Origin: JAPOUP01 sp965201085
Lineage (GTDB): Bacteria; Pseudomonadota; Alphaproteobacteria; Rhodobacterales; Rhodobacteraceae
Assembly: GCA_965201085.1 (NCBI GenBank)
Contig: CBDAVS010000025.1
Location: forward strand, 124,001 to 188,000
DNA length: 64,000 bases
Direction: 5' to 3'
In this document: one piece after another, positions 18,211 to 28,116 of the stretch
Layout: every line of letters starts with the position of its first letter
Position numbering within the stretch: the first letter of the stretch is position 1
The notes under the pieces: generated by a model
Database searches by the model: none
What the model was told of the DNA's origin: nothing
What the model saw: the letters and a program-made list of their open reading frames with translations, nothing else
Made by a program: the position numbers and the translations under genes

Positions 18211-19245
18211 ATGCAGGTCTATCGGGATTTGCCCGATGCGGTGGGCAAGACACCGCTGATCCGGCTCAGGACCGCTTCCGAGGCGACCGGATGCGAAATC
18301 TACGGTAAGGCCGAATTCATGAATCCCGGCCAGTCGGTCAAGGACCGCGCTGCGCTCTATATCATCAAGGACGCCGTTGAACGAGGGCAGCTGAAGCCTG
18401 GCGGTACGATCGTCGAAGGCACCGCAGGCAATACCGGAATCGGCCTGGCGCTGGTTGGCGCGGCGATGGGCTTCAGGTCCGTGATCGTCATTCCGGAGAC
18501 GCAGAGCCAGGAAAAGAAGGACATGATCCGGCTTGCCGGTGCCGAACTGGTCCAGGTACCGGCGGTGCCTTACAAGGATCCCGACAATTACGTGAAATAT
18601 TCAGGACGTCTTGCGGCAAGGCTCGCCGAATCCGAACCTGGCGGTGCGATCTGGGCCAACCAGTTCGATAACATCGCAAACCGGCAGGCGCATATCGAGA
18701 CGACCGGGCCGGAGATCTGGGAACAGCTCGATGGTGGAGTCGATGGCTTCGTCTGCTCGGTCGGCACCGGCGGCACAGCTGCGGGCGTCGGCATGGCGCT
18801 GCAGCCGAAAGGTGTTACCTGTGGCATCGCTGACCCAATGGGCTCGGGCATTTTCAGCCTGTACAGAGACGGCGAGTCCAGGCCGGAGGGCACGTCGATC
18901 ACCGAGGGCATCGGACAGGGTCGGATCACCGCCAATCTTGACGGCTTCTCCCCTGATTTTCTCTGTCAGGTCCCCGATGAAGAGGCATTGCCGTTGGTCA
19001 ATGACCTGCTTTCCTCAGAGGGGCTCTGCATGGGTGGCTCGACCGGTATCAACATAGCCGGCGCGATAAGGATGGCACGTGAGCTTGGGCGGGGAAAAAC
19101 CATCGTGACGGTGCTTTGTGACTATGGAACGCGATATCAGTCCAAACTGTTCAATCCCGTATTCCTTCGCGAAGCGGGTCTGCCGGTTCCGCGCTGGCTT
19201 GCCGAAAGCGAGCGGAATCTTCCCACCGTCTTCGACGATGGTTAG
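18211..19245 (+). CDS. cysK: Cysteine synthase A (O-acetylserine sulfhydrylase)
   Basis: A 344-residue PLP enzyme that makes L-cysteine from O-acetylserine and sulfide. The PLP lysine is in GQSVKDRAALYI, the substrate loop in EGTAGNTGIGLAL and the phosphate cup in GTGGTAAG. It resembles the longer cysteine synthase form seen in Rhodobacterales. The ATG at 18211 follows a GAAGGGAA ribosome site. Its stop overlaps the start of the mechanosensitive channel gene by eight bases, so the two are translated together. Confidence 0.92.
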   Translation: MQVYRDLPDAVGKTPLIRLRTASEATGCEIYGKAEFMNPGQSVKDRAALYIIKDAVERGQLKPGGTIVEGTAGNTGIGLALVGAAMGFRSVIVIPETQSQEKKDMIRLAGAELVQVPAVPYKDPDNYVKYSGRLAARLAESEPGGAIWANQFDNIANRQAHIETTGPEIWEQLDGGVDGFVCSVGTGGTAAGVGMALQPKGVTCGIADPMGSGIFSLYRDGESRPEGTSITEGIGQGRITANLDGFSPDFLCQVPDEEALPLVNDLLSSEGLCMGGSTGINIAGAIRMARELGRGKTIVTVLCDYGTRYQSKLFNPVFLREAGLPVPRWLAESERNLPTVFDDG

Positions 19246-21673
19246 GCCTTTGCGCCTCAGCGTAGCACTTGCGGCGTCACTGATCGCGATTTTCGCCGGC
19301 ATCGGGGCTTTCGCACAGGACCAGCGGGCCGGGACCGATTACGCTGCATGGAACTCAGTCGCTCAACGTGCCGAAGCGGCGATCGAGGCCGGTCGCGTAT
19401 CGGATCGGGCGTTTGGGGCATTGCGAGCGGAAATCGTTGTCTGGCGAGAGCGCTTTCTGCGGGATCTGGATGTCAACGCCGCCCGCATCGAAACACTTGA
19501 CGCCCAGATCGCGGCGCTTGGACCGGCTCCCACTGACGGAGAGTCCGAGCCTGATGGGGTTGCCGTGCAGAGGTCGGAACTCGCTGAAAGGCTGGAATCG
19601 GCGCGGGCGCCTGTCCGGGCAGCGGAGGTCGCGTTCACGCAGGCCGATGGGCTGATCGGAGAGATCGATGCGATCATCCGCGACCGACGGGCCGGGGTGC
19701 GGCTGCGAAAGGATCCGTTTCCGCTGAATCCGGTTTATTGGGGTCCGGCACTCGGCGACCTCGCGGGGTCGCTCCGCTCGGTCCAAACCGAATTTGAAGA
19801 GAGCCTGAGTTCCGACGCCAGACTCCGGGTGTTCGTCGATGGACTGCCTGGTATTCTATTCATGCTGGCTGTTTCGGCCGTTCTGCTGCTTCGGGGGCGG
19901 ACGCTACCGCGCAGGGCTTGCCAAGGTATCCTCCGGCGGATTTCCGATCGTCCGGGACGGGTCGTGGAGTTCGCGCTCTCGACCGTTGAGCTTGTCCTGC
20001 CGCTGCTGGGTATCCTGCTGCTTCAATGGGCGGTGGAGGCTTCAGGTCTTTCCGGCGCCCGCGGAAGCCTGATTGTCGGTTACCTGCCGTATATCGGATT
20101 CTGCGCACTTGGTGCACACTGGCTGGTTAGCCGGTTTTTCCCCGACGGCGCCGATGACATTTCTTCGGATGACGGCGCCGCCCGACCGGTCGGAAAGTTT
20201 CAGCGATCAGCGGTCTGGCTGGGCCTCATGGCTGGATTGTCCGCTCCGCTCGTATCGCTGGCCGAATACGATGGCTATTCCGCTGCAAGCACGTCTGTCC
20301 TTCTGTTTCCGATAGCTGCGGTCGCGACGATCGGTCTTTTGTTCATCGGCCGGGCGATCCGGTCTTTCGCGATTCACAGGGAAGAAGAGGGTCCCGGCAA
20401 CCAGACCATGCGCTGGCTGGCTGTGCTGGGCCGCGCGCTGGTCATTCTGGCTTTGCTTGGCGGACTGCTATCGGCTGTCGGCTATCTGAATGCGGGCCTT
20501 TATCTGCTCGTCGCAACCGGAATGTCGCTGGCCCTTCTTGCGTTGCTTTACCTGCTGAACGCCGTGTTGCACGACCTCTACGGGCTGGTGTTGGATCTTG
20601 ACGAAAGTGCGGTCGAGGCGGCTCTGGTCCCAACCCTGTTGGGGCTGGCCACCGCGCTGGCGAGCTTGCCGGCATTCGCTCTGATCTGGGGTGCGCGAAC
20701 CACGGATCTGACGGAGCTTTGGTCGCGGCTACGCGAAGGATTCGCCCTGGGCGACGTACGCATCGCACCCGATAACGCCCTGTCCTTCGCCATTGTCTTC
20801 GTCGCCCTATATCTGGGAACGCGCATTGTGCAGTCGACGCTGCGCAACAACGTCCTTCCCAAAACACGGATCGATCCGGGCGGTCAGGTCGCCATAGTCT
20901 CGGGCATCGGCTATGTCGGTATACTTCTTGCCGCGCTTCTGGCGACAGCCGCGGCGGGAATAAATCTCAGTTCCGTTGCCTTTGTCGCCGGTGCGCTGTC
21001 GATCGGTATTGGCTTTGGACTGCAGAACATTGTCCAGAATTTCGTGTCCGGCATCATTCTGTTGATTGAGCGTCCCGTATCGGAGGGAGACTGGATTCAG
21101 GTCGGGGAGCATGTTGGCACGGTAAAAAAGGTTTCGGTTCGGTCGACGGTGATCCAGACTTTCGACCGGACGGATGTGATCATACCGAACGGCGATTTCA
21201 TCTCCGGGGCCGTGACCAATTGGACCCGTGACAACCGGGTCGGACGTATCAAGTTATTGGTGGGAGTGGCCTACGGTACCGACACGCGCAGGGTCGCTCA
21301 GATACTCTATGAGATCGCTTCCGAGCATCCCGTAGTCACCGAAGATCCGGCACCGGGCGTCGATTTTCTGGGTTTTGGCGCCGACAGCCTTGACTTCCGG
21401 ATCCGGGCGGTACTCAGCGACGTGAACCAATCGGTCGTTGTCATGACGGACCTCAATCACCGCATAGCGGAGCGCTTTGCGGAAGAGGGTATCGAGATTC
21501 CATTCGCGCAGCGTGACATCTGGCTAAGAAATCCCGAAACGCTGCATGGAACGGCGCCTGCCCTCGCAGCGGCCGTGAATAACCGGAAAGAGCCGACGCC
21601 CCTGAACGGCGATGCGGAAATCGATCCTGAATTCACGGATCCAGACATAGGCGGAGCGGAGGACTCACCGTGA
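19238..21673 (+). CDS. MscS-family mechanosensitive channel with DUF3772 domain
   Basis: An 811-residue inner-membrane protein. It starts with a signal sequence (LAASLIAIFAGIGAFAQ), then a periplasmic DUF3772 region to about residue 190, many membrane helices, and the MscS core: pore helix near ALSIGIGFGLQNIVQNFVSG, then beta domain LIERPVSEGDWIQVGEHVG and RSTVIQTFDRTDVIIPNGD. It should release solutes during osmotic downshift. The ATG at 19238 overlaps the cysK stop. The frame is open from 19118, but that part lies inside cysK. Confidence 0.9.
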   Translation: MVRPLRLSVALAASLIAIFAGIGAFAQDQRAGTDYAAWNSVAQRAEAAIEAGRVSDRAFGALRAEIVVWRERFLRDLDVNAARIETLDAQIAALGPAPTDGESEPDGVAVQRSELAERLESARAPVRAAEVAFTQADGLIGEIDAIIRDRRAGVRLRKDPFPLNPVYWGPALGDLAGSLRSVQTEFEESLSSDARLRVFVDGLPGILFMLAVSAVLLLRGRTLPRRACQGILRRISDRPGRVVEFALSTVELVLPLLGILLLQWAVEASGLSGARGSLIVGYLPYIGFCALGAHWLVSRFFPDGADDISSDDGAARPVGKFQRSAVWLGLMAGLSAPLVSLAEYDGYSAASTSVLLFPIAAVATIGLLFIGRAIRSFAIHREEEGPGNQTMRWLAVLGRALVILALLGGLLSAVGYLNAGLYLLVATGMSLALLALLYLLNAVLHDLYGLVLDLDESAVEAALVPTLLGLATALASLPAFALIWGARTTDLTELWSRLREGFALGDVRIAPDNALSFAIVFVALYLGTRIVQSTLRNNVLPKTRIDPGGQVAIVSGIGYVGILLAALLATAAAGINLSSVAFVAGALSIGIGFGLQNIVQNFVSGIILLIERPVSEGDWIQVGEHVGTVKKVSVRSTVIQTFDRTDVIIPNGDFISGAVTNWTRDNRVGRIKLLVGVAYGTDTRRVAQILYEIASEHPVVTEDPAPGVDFLGFGADSLDFRIRAVLSDVNQSVVVMTDLNHRIAERFAEEGIEIPFAQRDIWLRNPETLHGTAPALAAAVNNRKEPTPLNGDAEIDPEFTDPDIGGAEDSP

Positions 21674-22386
21674 CCGAGCCGCTGTACCGGAGTGATGCCT
21701 ATCTGCGTGAGGCGAACGGCACGGTGACCGAAATCACCTCCGATGGAGACTTGGCGCTTGACCGTTCGGTGTTCTATCCACAGGGCGGTGGGCAACCTGG
21801 GGATTCCGGCGCGATTGTCTGGGATGGTGGCGAGGCAAGGATCGTCAATGCCATCCGTCGTCGCGATGGAACGATCATGCTTAAACCCGAGACGGGAGCG
21901 CCGCTTCCGGATGCGGGACAGGCGATCGTTCAGCGGATCGACTGGGACCGACGTTTCCGGCATATGCGCGCCCATACCGGGCTGCATCTGCTTTCAGTCG
22001 TCATTCCGCTGCCGGTAACCGGCGGAGCTGTCACTGCCGAGAAAGGGAGGCTGGATTTTGACATGCCGCAGCCACCGCAGGACAGGACCGTGATCGAAGC
22101 GCGACTCAACGAGCTCATCGCTCGTGATCTGTCAGTGACCGAGGATTGGATCACTGACGATGAGTTGGCGGCGAGGCCCGATCTTGTCAAAACCATGTCC
22201 GTGAAGCCGCCGATGGGTGCTGGAAGGGTGCGGCTGATCCGTATCGGCGAAGGCAACGATCAGGTCGATCTTCAACCCTGTGGTGGCACCCATGTCAGAC
22301 GAACCGGTGAAATCGGCGCCGCGGCGATCGGGAAAATCGAAAAGAAGGGTGCGCGGAACAGACGCGTTAACATGCTGCTCGCATGA
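21670..22386 (+). CDS. Alanyl-tRNA editing protein (AlaX-like)
   Basis: A 238-residue freestanding alanyl-tRNA synthetase editing-type domain. Zinc ligands are in MRAHTGLHLL (HxxxH) and PCGGTHV (CxxxH). Such proteins hydrolyse mischarged Ser- or Gly-tRNA(Ala). The GTG start at 21670 overlaps the upstream stop (GTGA), so it is coupled to the channel gene. FYPQGGGQPGDSG near residue 36 is the typical AlaX beginning. The gene looks intact. Confidence 0.9.
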   Translation: MTEPLYRSDAYLREANGTVTEITSDGDLALDRSVFYPQGGGQPGDSGAIVWDGGEARIVNAIRRRDGTIMLKPETGAPLPDAGQAIVQRIDWDRRFRHMRAHTGLHLLSVVIPLPVTGGAVTAEKGRLDFDMPQPPQDRTVIEARLNELIARDLSVTEDWITDDELAARPDLVKTMSVKPPMGAGRVRLIRIGEGNDQVDLQPCGGTHVRRTGEIGAAAIGKIEKKGARNRRVNMLLA

Positions 22387-22529
22387 CGGTTTCAGCGCCG
22401 CATCCTGTTTGCCTTGCAGAGCGTGAAGGGTACGGTAGCATTGAATTCGTATCGGTGACATTGGCTCACGGATCGAAGTCGCGATGTTCTCGATGGCGCC
22501 GATGCGGTCCATGACCCACCTGGTCGACC

Positions 22530-23185
22530 GTTCGTTCGTCAGACCTGTCCGAAGACCATGTCTTCCACCACGAGGTTGAACCGGTTCAGGGCACCTTCGA
22601 ACCGTCCGAAAAGTTGGCTTGGATCGCCTCACGATGCGACGCCTGACCGGATCTCTTCGCCCAGCGCGAAATCCTCCATCAGCGCGGCGGGGGTTATGGC
22701 GTGGTTCTTCTCCCATCTCGCCTGCATCTCGCGGATATCGGGAGTTGATCCGGGCACGAGGATCACCATGCGCACCGATGTCAGATCCTCGGCACGGGGC
22801 TCGAACGGAAACCACATGACATGATCCTGCTGAACCGGAAACTGCATGGTTGGAATGACGGTGTAGAGCAGGTTCGCGTCCTTGCGGAGCGCCCCGTTCT
22901 CCTCGGTTCCTCACGCAGATCCGGCATTGATATTCGAGGAAGGACCGAACGTGGATGCGGACCGAACATTCGGTAGGACGAAAGGTTGTCGGTAAAGAAA
23001 GGTGTGATCGTATCCCGGTACGCGACACGGAAACGGTAGGCTTCGAGTCCGCCTTCGATCAGTAGCTTCCAGTTCGCGCCGATCTCGACGGTCTTGTTGA
23101 AAGCGATGCGGTGATTCGAAAGGCCGAGCCATCGGAAATCCTGGTCCAGTCCGGACACGTCGTTCTCCGGGACGCTTTGCGACAT
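22530..23185 (-). pseudogene. Ring-hydroxylating (Rieske) oxygenase alpha subunit, catalytic-domain fragment
   Basis: Minus-strand frames give NWKLLIEGGLEAYRFRVAYR and TDNLSSYRMFGPHPRSV, then after a frame change QQDHVMWFPFEP and WEKNHAITPAALMEDFALGE, then FGRFEGALNRFNLVVED in another frame. These are consecutive parts of a Rieske oxygenase alpha-subunit catalytic domain. The N-terminal Rieske cluster domain is gone: an IS4-type remnant begins at about 23186 where it should continue. At least two frame breaks follow. Its substrate in life is unknown; betaine, carnitine and aromatic acids are all possible for the family. Confidence 0.75.
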
Positions 23186-24480
23186 CGGCGGGGTGGACAT
23201 GGAGCCGGTGGCGGCGGGTGACCGCCGCCGCTTCCGGGCGATGATGGCGTCGCACCACCCGCGGGGCGGGCCGAGGCATCCCGGCGCGGGCCTCCACCAC
23301 TGGATACGGAGCTCGGCCGCCGGCCGCGTCGGCGGGCTTTCGTTCCACGCGGTAAACCGGCACCGGAAGGCGGGGGACGACCGCACCGGCCGGAGCCCGG
23401 GGCGCGGACGTCGAACCTCGGACCGCCGGTCCGGAATTCCCGTTTCCTGATCCTTCCAGGGGTGCGCGTCCCGCATCTGGCCAGCCGCGCCCTCGGGCTG
23501 GCGTGGCGGCGGCTCACGGATGGCTGGCATTCGCTGCGCGGCGTTCGTCCGGCGATGGCCTACACCAACGTGGGGGCCGACCGGGCGGGCACCGCCTGTG
23601 CCGCCGCTGGATGGGAGCGGGTCGGCGACGGTTCCGACCATCCCCTTGGGTCACGCCACGACGGGGCGCCCGCCTGCGGCGTGTGGACGCCACCGCTGGA
23701 CCCGGACTGGCGCGGGCGGATGCGCCGGGAGCCGCCGGAGCCCGAATGGGGCGGACCCGCGCCGGCGCTGCCCGAGGGGGCCGACCGGGTGGACCTGGAG
23801 TTCGACCTGTCCACCAATCCCGACGGTCGGGTCCGGAACTGCTCATGGAGATGGCTAGGGCTTGGGAACGGTGGTCCGGGGAGCCGGTTTCGGTTGTGTT
23901 CCCGGTGACGGCGCAGCGCTGCACGGGCGAGGCCGAGGTGCTCGCGGTACAGGACACCACCATACTGGACCACTCAGGGACCGGGGACTCCACGGAGGGT
24001 CCGGCCAATCTCGGTGGCGGCAAGGGCCGCGTCGGCGTGCCGGTCCACGTGGCCTTCGCCGCGTTCGGCTCCGGCCGGGGCCTCGGGGTCCTGGGCATCG
24101 ACGCCGACCTGCACAGGGCCGTCGAAGCCCCGGAGAAAGAGGGAAGCGGGAGCGTCCGCTGGCCGGATGGACTGGACCTGGCCCGCAGGCTCGGACGGGC
24201 CTGTCCCGGTAAGCGGGCCTTCACTGTCCGCGACTGCGGGGGCGAACCGGACCTGAAGGGCACCAGGGTAATCGTCCGACGGTACGAGGTCAGGTGGACC
24301 ATCGAGGAGTACTTCAAAAACCCTGAAGCAGACCACGCAGGTCGAGGACCGTCGCCTGGATGGGCTGGCGCCGCCGCCTGTCGAAGGACTGTGAACGGCT
24401 CAGCGGGAACTCTCTGGCCTATTGGTGGCCCCGCCGCCTGCCGGCTCCCCATCCTTCGCGTGGTACAGGACCTGAACCTC
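23186..24480 (+). mobile_element. Decayed IS4-type element carrying a DUF4338 domain
   Basis: A plus-strand remnant that cuts the oxygenase gene at its left edge and is abutted by ISNCY copy A at its right edge. It encodes a DUF4338 domain joined to an IS4/Tn5-like DDE domain. Terminal inverted repeats and a target duplication were not recognised, so the boundaries are approximate. Confidence 0.65.
23190..24345 (+). pseudogene. DUF4338 (DruA-like) domain followed by IS4-family transposase domain
   Basis: Joining frames gives MEPVAAGDRRRFRAMMASHH, then after a frame change NSRFLILPGVRVPHLASRAL and GTACAAAGWERVG. This order matches the DUF4338 domain, also found in the Druantia protein DruA. 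The frame changes near 23850 into MEMARAWERW, then VLAVQDTTILDHSG, RDCGGEP and YEVRWTIEEYFKN. The last three match DDE blocks of IS4/Tn5-type transposases, including the Y-x2-R-x3-E-x6-K signature. Order and spacing imply one ancestral fusion protein. At least two frameshifts and loss of the C-terminus make it inactive. Confidence 0.65.
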
Positions 24481-24498
24481 CGGAATCTAACAGTTAGT

Positions 24499-26310
24499 TA
24501 GTGTCCGCCAGAAAACTGCCAAGCTGCGGTTTTTTCGCGGTAAATGACGGAATTCGCCTTGCGAAGAATCACCGGATATGGCAGTCAGGGGGCGGATTCG
24601 CCACCATATGCCGCGGAATCCGCCAATCCTCCCCTTCAGGAGCCCCCCATGCGCAAGGTCCACGACACCCAGCGGCGGCTCGACGCCCCCGACATCACGA
24701 GGATCAGGCTGAACGTGAAATCGAGGGACGACATCCCGGCGATCCTGATCGGCCTCCAGGACCTCTACAGCGACGAAGGGACCCGAAAGCGGCTGTTCCG
24801 GCTTCTGGACAGGATGGTGCTGCCCGGAAGGAGCCGCCGGGTCGGCAGGCCGGGGATGGAACCGTTGACCATCCTGGTGCTGGGGGTCGTGAAGCAGGGT
24901 CTCGGGTGCGATTTCGACCGGCTTCAGGAACTGGCGAACCAACACATCCCGATCCGGCGAAGGCCGGAGGCCGGGCCACGGATCATGGGACGTGGACGGA
25001 TACGAATACGAATACCAGCGTCTGGTTGACAACGTGTCGCTCCTCACGCCGGAACTCCTCGCCGAGGTCGGAAGGATGGTCGTGGAGAGAGGCCACAGGG
25101 TGGCCGGAAAAAAGCCTGGCGCCGCGTTGCGCGGCCGCCGTCATTCCTTCGTGGCCGGGACCGACGTCCACCATCCGACCGACCGCAGCCTGCTGATGGA
25201 CGCGGCGCGGTGCATGGTCCGGGACGTGTCCCGGGCCTGCGGGGGGCTGGGGCCACCCGGCTGGCGGCAGAAGGAATACCTTTGGAAAAAGCTCCGGAAA
25301 GGCTACCTCCGGGTGGCCACGTCACGGCTCGCCAACTCCCGCCCGAGGGACGTGGAGGCGCCGCTCCGGCTCGCCCTGAAGCTGGCGGACAGGGCGGAGG
25401 CCAGCTGCGCGGAGATCGACGATATGTTGGGCATCCCGGGCTCATCGGACAGTATCCGGGGCTTCATCGGCCATGTCAGGCACCAGGCGGACCTGACCGG
25501 ACGGCGGATCCTGAAGGGAGAGACGATCCCGCACCGCGGGAAGGTGCACCCGATATCCGGGCCGCACACCCGCTGGATATCGAAGGGAAAGGCCGGGGTC
25601 CCGGTGGAGCCCGGCGTTCCGGTCCGCGTCCTTGAGGACCGTCACGGATTCCTCCTGCACCATTCGGTGATGTGGGAGGGGAGCGACGTGGACGTGGCGG
25701 TCCCCATGGTGGAGGAGGCGCGGGCCCGGTTCCCCGACCTGTCGGTGGTGAGCTTCGACCGTGGTTTCCACAGCCCCTCGAACCGGCTGAGGCCTGCCGG
25801 GATGCTGGAGCTGAACGCCATGCCGCGGAAAGGCAGGCTGTCGAAGGCGGACCGTGTCCGGGAAAGCGGGGAGGCGTTCCGCGAGGCGCGGCGCGCCCAC
25901 GCCGCCGTCGAATCGGCCATCAACAACCTGGAGCACCGTGGCCTCGACCGGGTGCGGAGCCACGGAAAGAAGGGTTTCGCCCGCACCGTGGCGCTGGCGG
26001 TGCTGGCCGCGAACGTCCACCGCCTCGGCCTGATGCTCCGGGCGAGGGAGCGCCTCAGGCTCCCCGCCGCCGCCTGACCGGGGCGTCCACCGGTAAACCG
26101 GCCCATGGAAGGTCCCGCCGCTGCGGGGCCCGAACCGGCGTGCCCGCGGGCCGGCGGAGGCCCGGATGTTCACCATATGTTCCCGCCACCGACCGTCCCG
26201 TCGAAGCCCCGGGCGGCGCTCCGACGGGCCCGGCCAGGGTCCCGTGAAGCCGGAATCCGCCGGATTCGGCCCGATCCCCGGAAAAACACGGGGTTTTCTG
26301 GCGGACACTA
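24499..26310 (+). mobile_element. ISNCY-family insertion sequence, copy A (both ends intact)
   Basis: A 1.8-kb element bounded by perfect 18-base inverted repeats, TAGTGTCCGCCAGAAAAC on the left and its complement on the right. If the outer TA is the duplicated target, the true tip is GTGTCC with a TA on each side. It carries one transposase gene in two frames. Copy B starts two bases after its right end in the same orientation. It is the best-preserved member of a family with further remnants at 3.7, 37.3 and 55.8 kb. Confidence 0.88.
24649..26077 (+). pseudogene. ISNCY-family transposase, copy A, one frame break
   Basis: The first frame (24649-25029) gives MRKVHDTQRRLD, then IPAILIGLQDLYSD and LTILVLGVVKQGLGCDFDRL. 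The second frame (to 26077) resumes family sequence at HGSWDVDGYEYEYQ, with candidate acidic residues in GTDVHHPTD, SFDRGFHS and ESAINNLEHRGLDR. A +1 shift near 24960-24975 is needed to read a complete protein of about 475 residues. Apart from this break the gene is clean. CAGGAG precedes the start. Confidence 0.8.
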
Positions 26311-26312
26311 GT

Positions 26313-28116
26313 TAGTGTCCGCCAGAAAACTGCCAAGCTGCGGTTTTTTCGCGGTAAATGACGGAATTCGCCTTGCGGTGATTCACCGGATATGGCAGTC
26401 AGGGGGCGATTTCACCACCATATGCCGCGGAATCCGGCAATCCTCGCCTTCAGGAGGCCCCCATGCGCAGGGTCCACGACACCCAGCGGCGGCCCGGCGC
26501 CCCCGACATCAGGAGGATCAGGCCGACCGTGAAATCGAGGGACGACATCCCGGCGATCCTGATCGGCCTCCAGGACCCCTGCGGCGACGAAGGGACCCGA
26601 AAGCGGCTGTTCCGGCTTCCGGGCAGGATGGTGCTGCCCGGAAGGAGCCGCCGGGTCGGCAGGCCGGGGATGGAGCTGTGGACCATCCTGGTGCTGGGGG
26701 TCGTGAAGCAGGGTCCCGGGTGCGGTTTCGACCGGCTTCAGGACCTGGCGAACGGGCACCGGACGATCCGGCGAAGGCCGAAGGCCGGGCCACGGATCAT
26801 GGGACGGGGACGGATACGGATACCGGCGTCTGGTTGACAGCGTGTCGCTCCCCTCGCCGGAACTCCTCGCCGAGGTCGGAAGGATGGTCGTGGAGAGGGG
26901 CCACAGGGTGGCCGGAAAAAGCCTGGCGCCGCGTCGCGCGGCCGCCGTCATTCCTTTGTGGCCGGGACCGGCGTCCACCATCCGACCGACCGCAGCCTGC
27001 TGATGGACGCGGCGCGGTGCATGGTCCGGGACGTGTCCCGGGCCTGCGGGGGGCTGGGGCTACGCGGCTGGCGGCGGAAGGAATACCTTTGGAAAAAGCT
27101 CCGGAAAGGCTGCCTCCGGGTGGCCACGTCACGGCCCGTCAACCCGCGCCCGAGGGACGTGGAGGCGCCGCTCCGGCTGGCGCTGAAGCTGGCGGACAGG
27201 GCGGAGGCGGGCCGCGCGGAGACCGACGGTAGGTTGGGTATCCCGGGCTCATAGGACAGTATCCGGGGCTTCATCGGCCATGTCAGGCCCCGGGCGGACC
27301 TGACCGGACGGCGGATCCTGAAGGGCGGGACGGTCCCGCACCGCGGGAAGGTGCACCCGATATCCGGGCCGCACACCCGCTGGATATCGAAGGGAAAGGC
27401 CGGGGTCCCGGTGGAGCCCGGCGTTCCGGTCCGCGTCCCTGAGGACCGGCACCGGTTCATCCTGCACCATTCGGTGATGTGGGAGGGGAGCGACGTGGAC
27501 GTGGCGGTTCCCATGGGCGCGGAGGCGCGGGCCCGGTTCCCCGACCTGTCGGTGGTGAGCTTCGACCGCGGTCCGCACAGCCCCCCGGACCGGTTGGGGC
27601 CTGCCGGTATGCCGGAGCCGACGCCATGCCCCGCAGGGGCAGGCTGTCGAAGGCGGACCGCGTCCGGGAAAGCGGGGAGGCGTTCCGCGGGGCGCGGCGC
27701 GCCCACGCCGCCGGCGGGTCGGCCATCAGCAACCTGGAGCACCGTGGCCTCGACCGGGTGCGGAGCCACGGAAAGAAGGGTTTCGCCGGCGCCGTGGCGC
27801 TGGCGGTGCCGGCCGCGAATGTCCACCGCCCCGGCCTGATGCCGCCGGCGAGGGAGCGCCCCGTGCTCCCCGTCGCCGCCTGACCGGGGCGTCCACCGGT
27901 GAACCGGCCCATGGAAGGCCCCGCCGCTGCGAGGCCCGGACCGGCGTGCCCGCGGGCCGGCGGAGGCCCGGATGTTCACCATATGTTCCCGCCACCGACC
28001 GTCCCGTCGAAGCCCCGGGCGGCGCCCCGAGGGGCCCGGCCAGGGTCCCGTGAAGCCGGAATCCGCCGGATTCGGCCCGATCCCCGGAAAAACACGGGGT
28101 TTTCTGGCAGACACTA
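26313..28116 (+). mobile_element. ISNCY-family insertion sequence, copy B
   Basis: This copy lies in direct repeat with copy A, separated by GT. The left inverted repeat is identical to that of A. The right repeat ends CTGGCAGACACTA, one base different. The two copies remain closely similar over their length, so the tandem arrangement is recent relative to the other remnants. A plus B could mobilise together or delete by recombination. Confidence 0.85.
26463..27883 (+). pseudogene. ISNCY-family transposase, copy B, inactivated
   Basis: It has the same frame break as copy A near 26780. In addition one A is lost in a homopolymer near 26920 (five where A has six), shifting the frame before the first candidate acidic motif. 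A TAG at 27252 replaces TCG of copy A, and another frame change occurs near 27625. It cannot make a transposase. Confidence 0.85.

Noticed and set aside
23514..24452. Long minus-strand frame of 312 codons inside the IS4-type remnant
   Set aside because: Low-complexity Pro/Arg/Ser sequence opposite recognisable transposase blocks; a shadow frame.
23186..24480. A working Druantia defence locus
   Set aside because: Only a DruA-like domain is present, it is frameshifted and fused to a transposase domain, and no DruE-type helicase or other Druantia genes are nearby.
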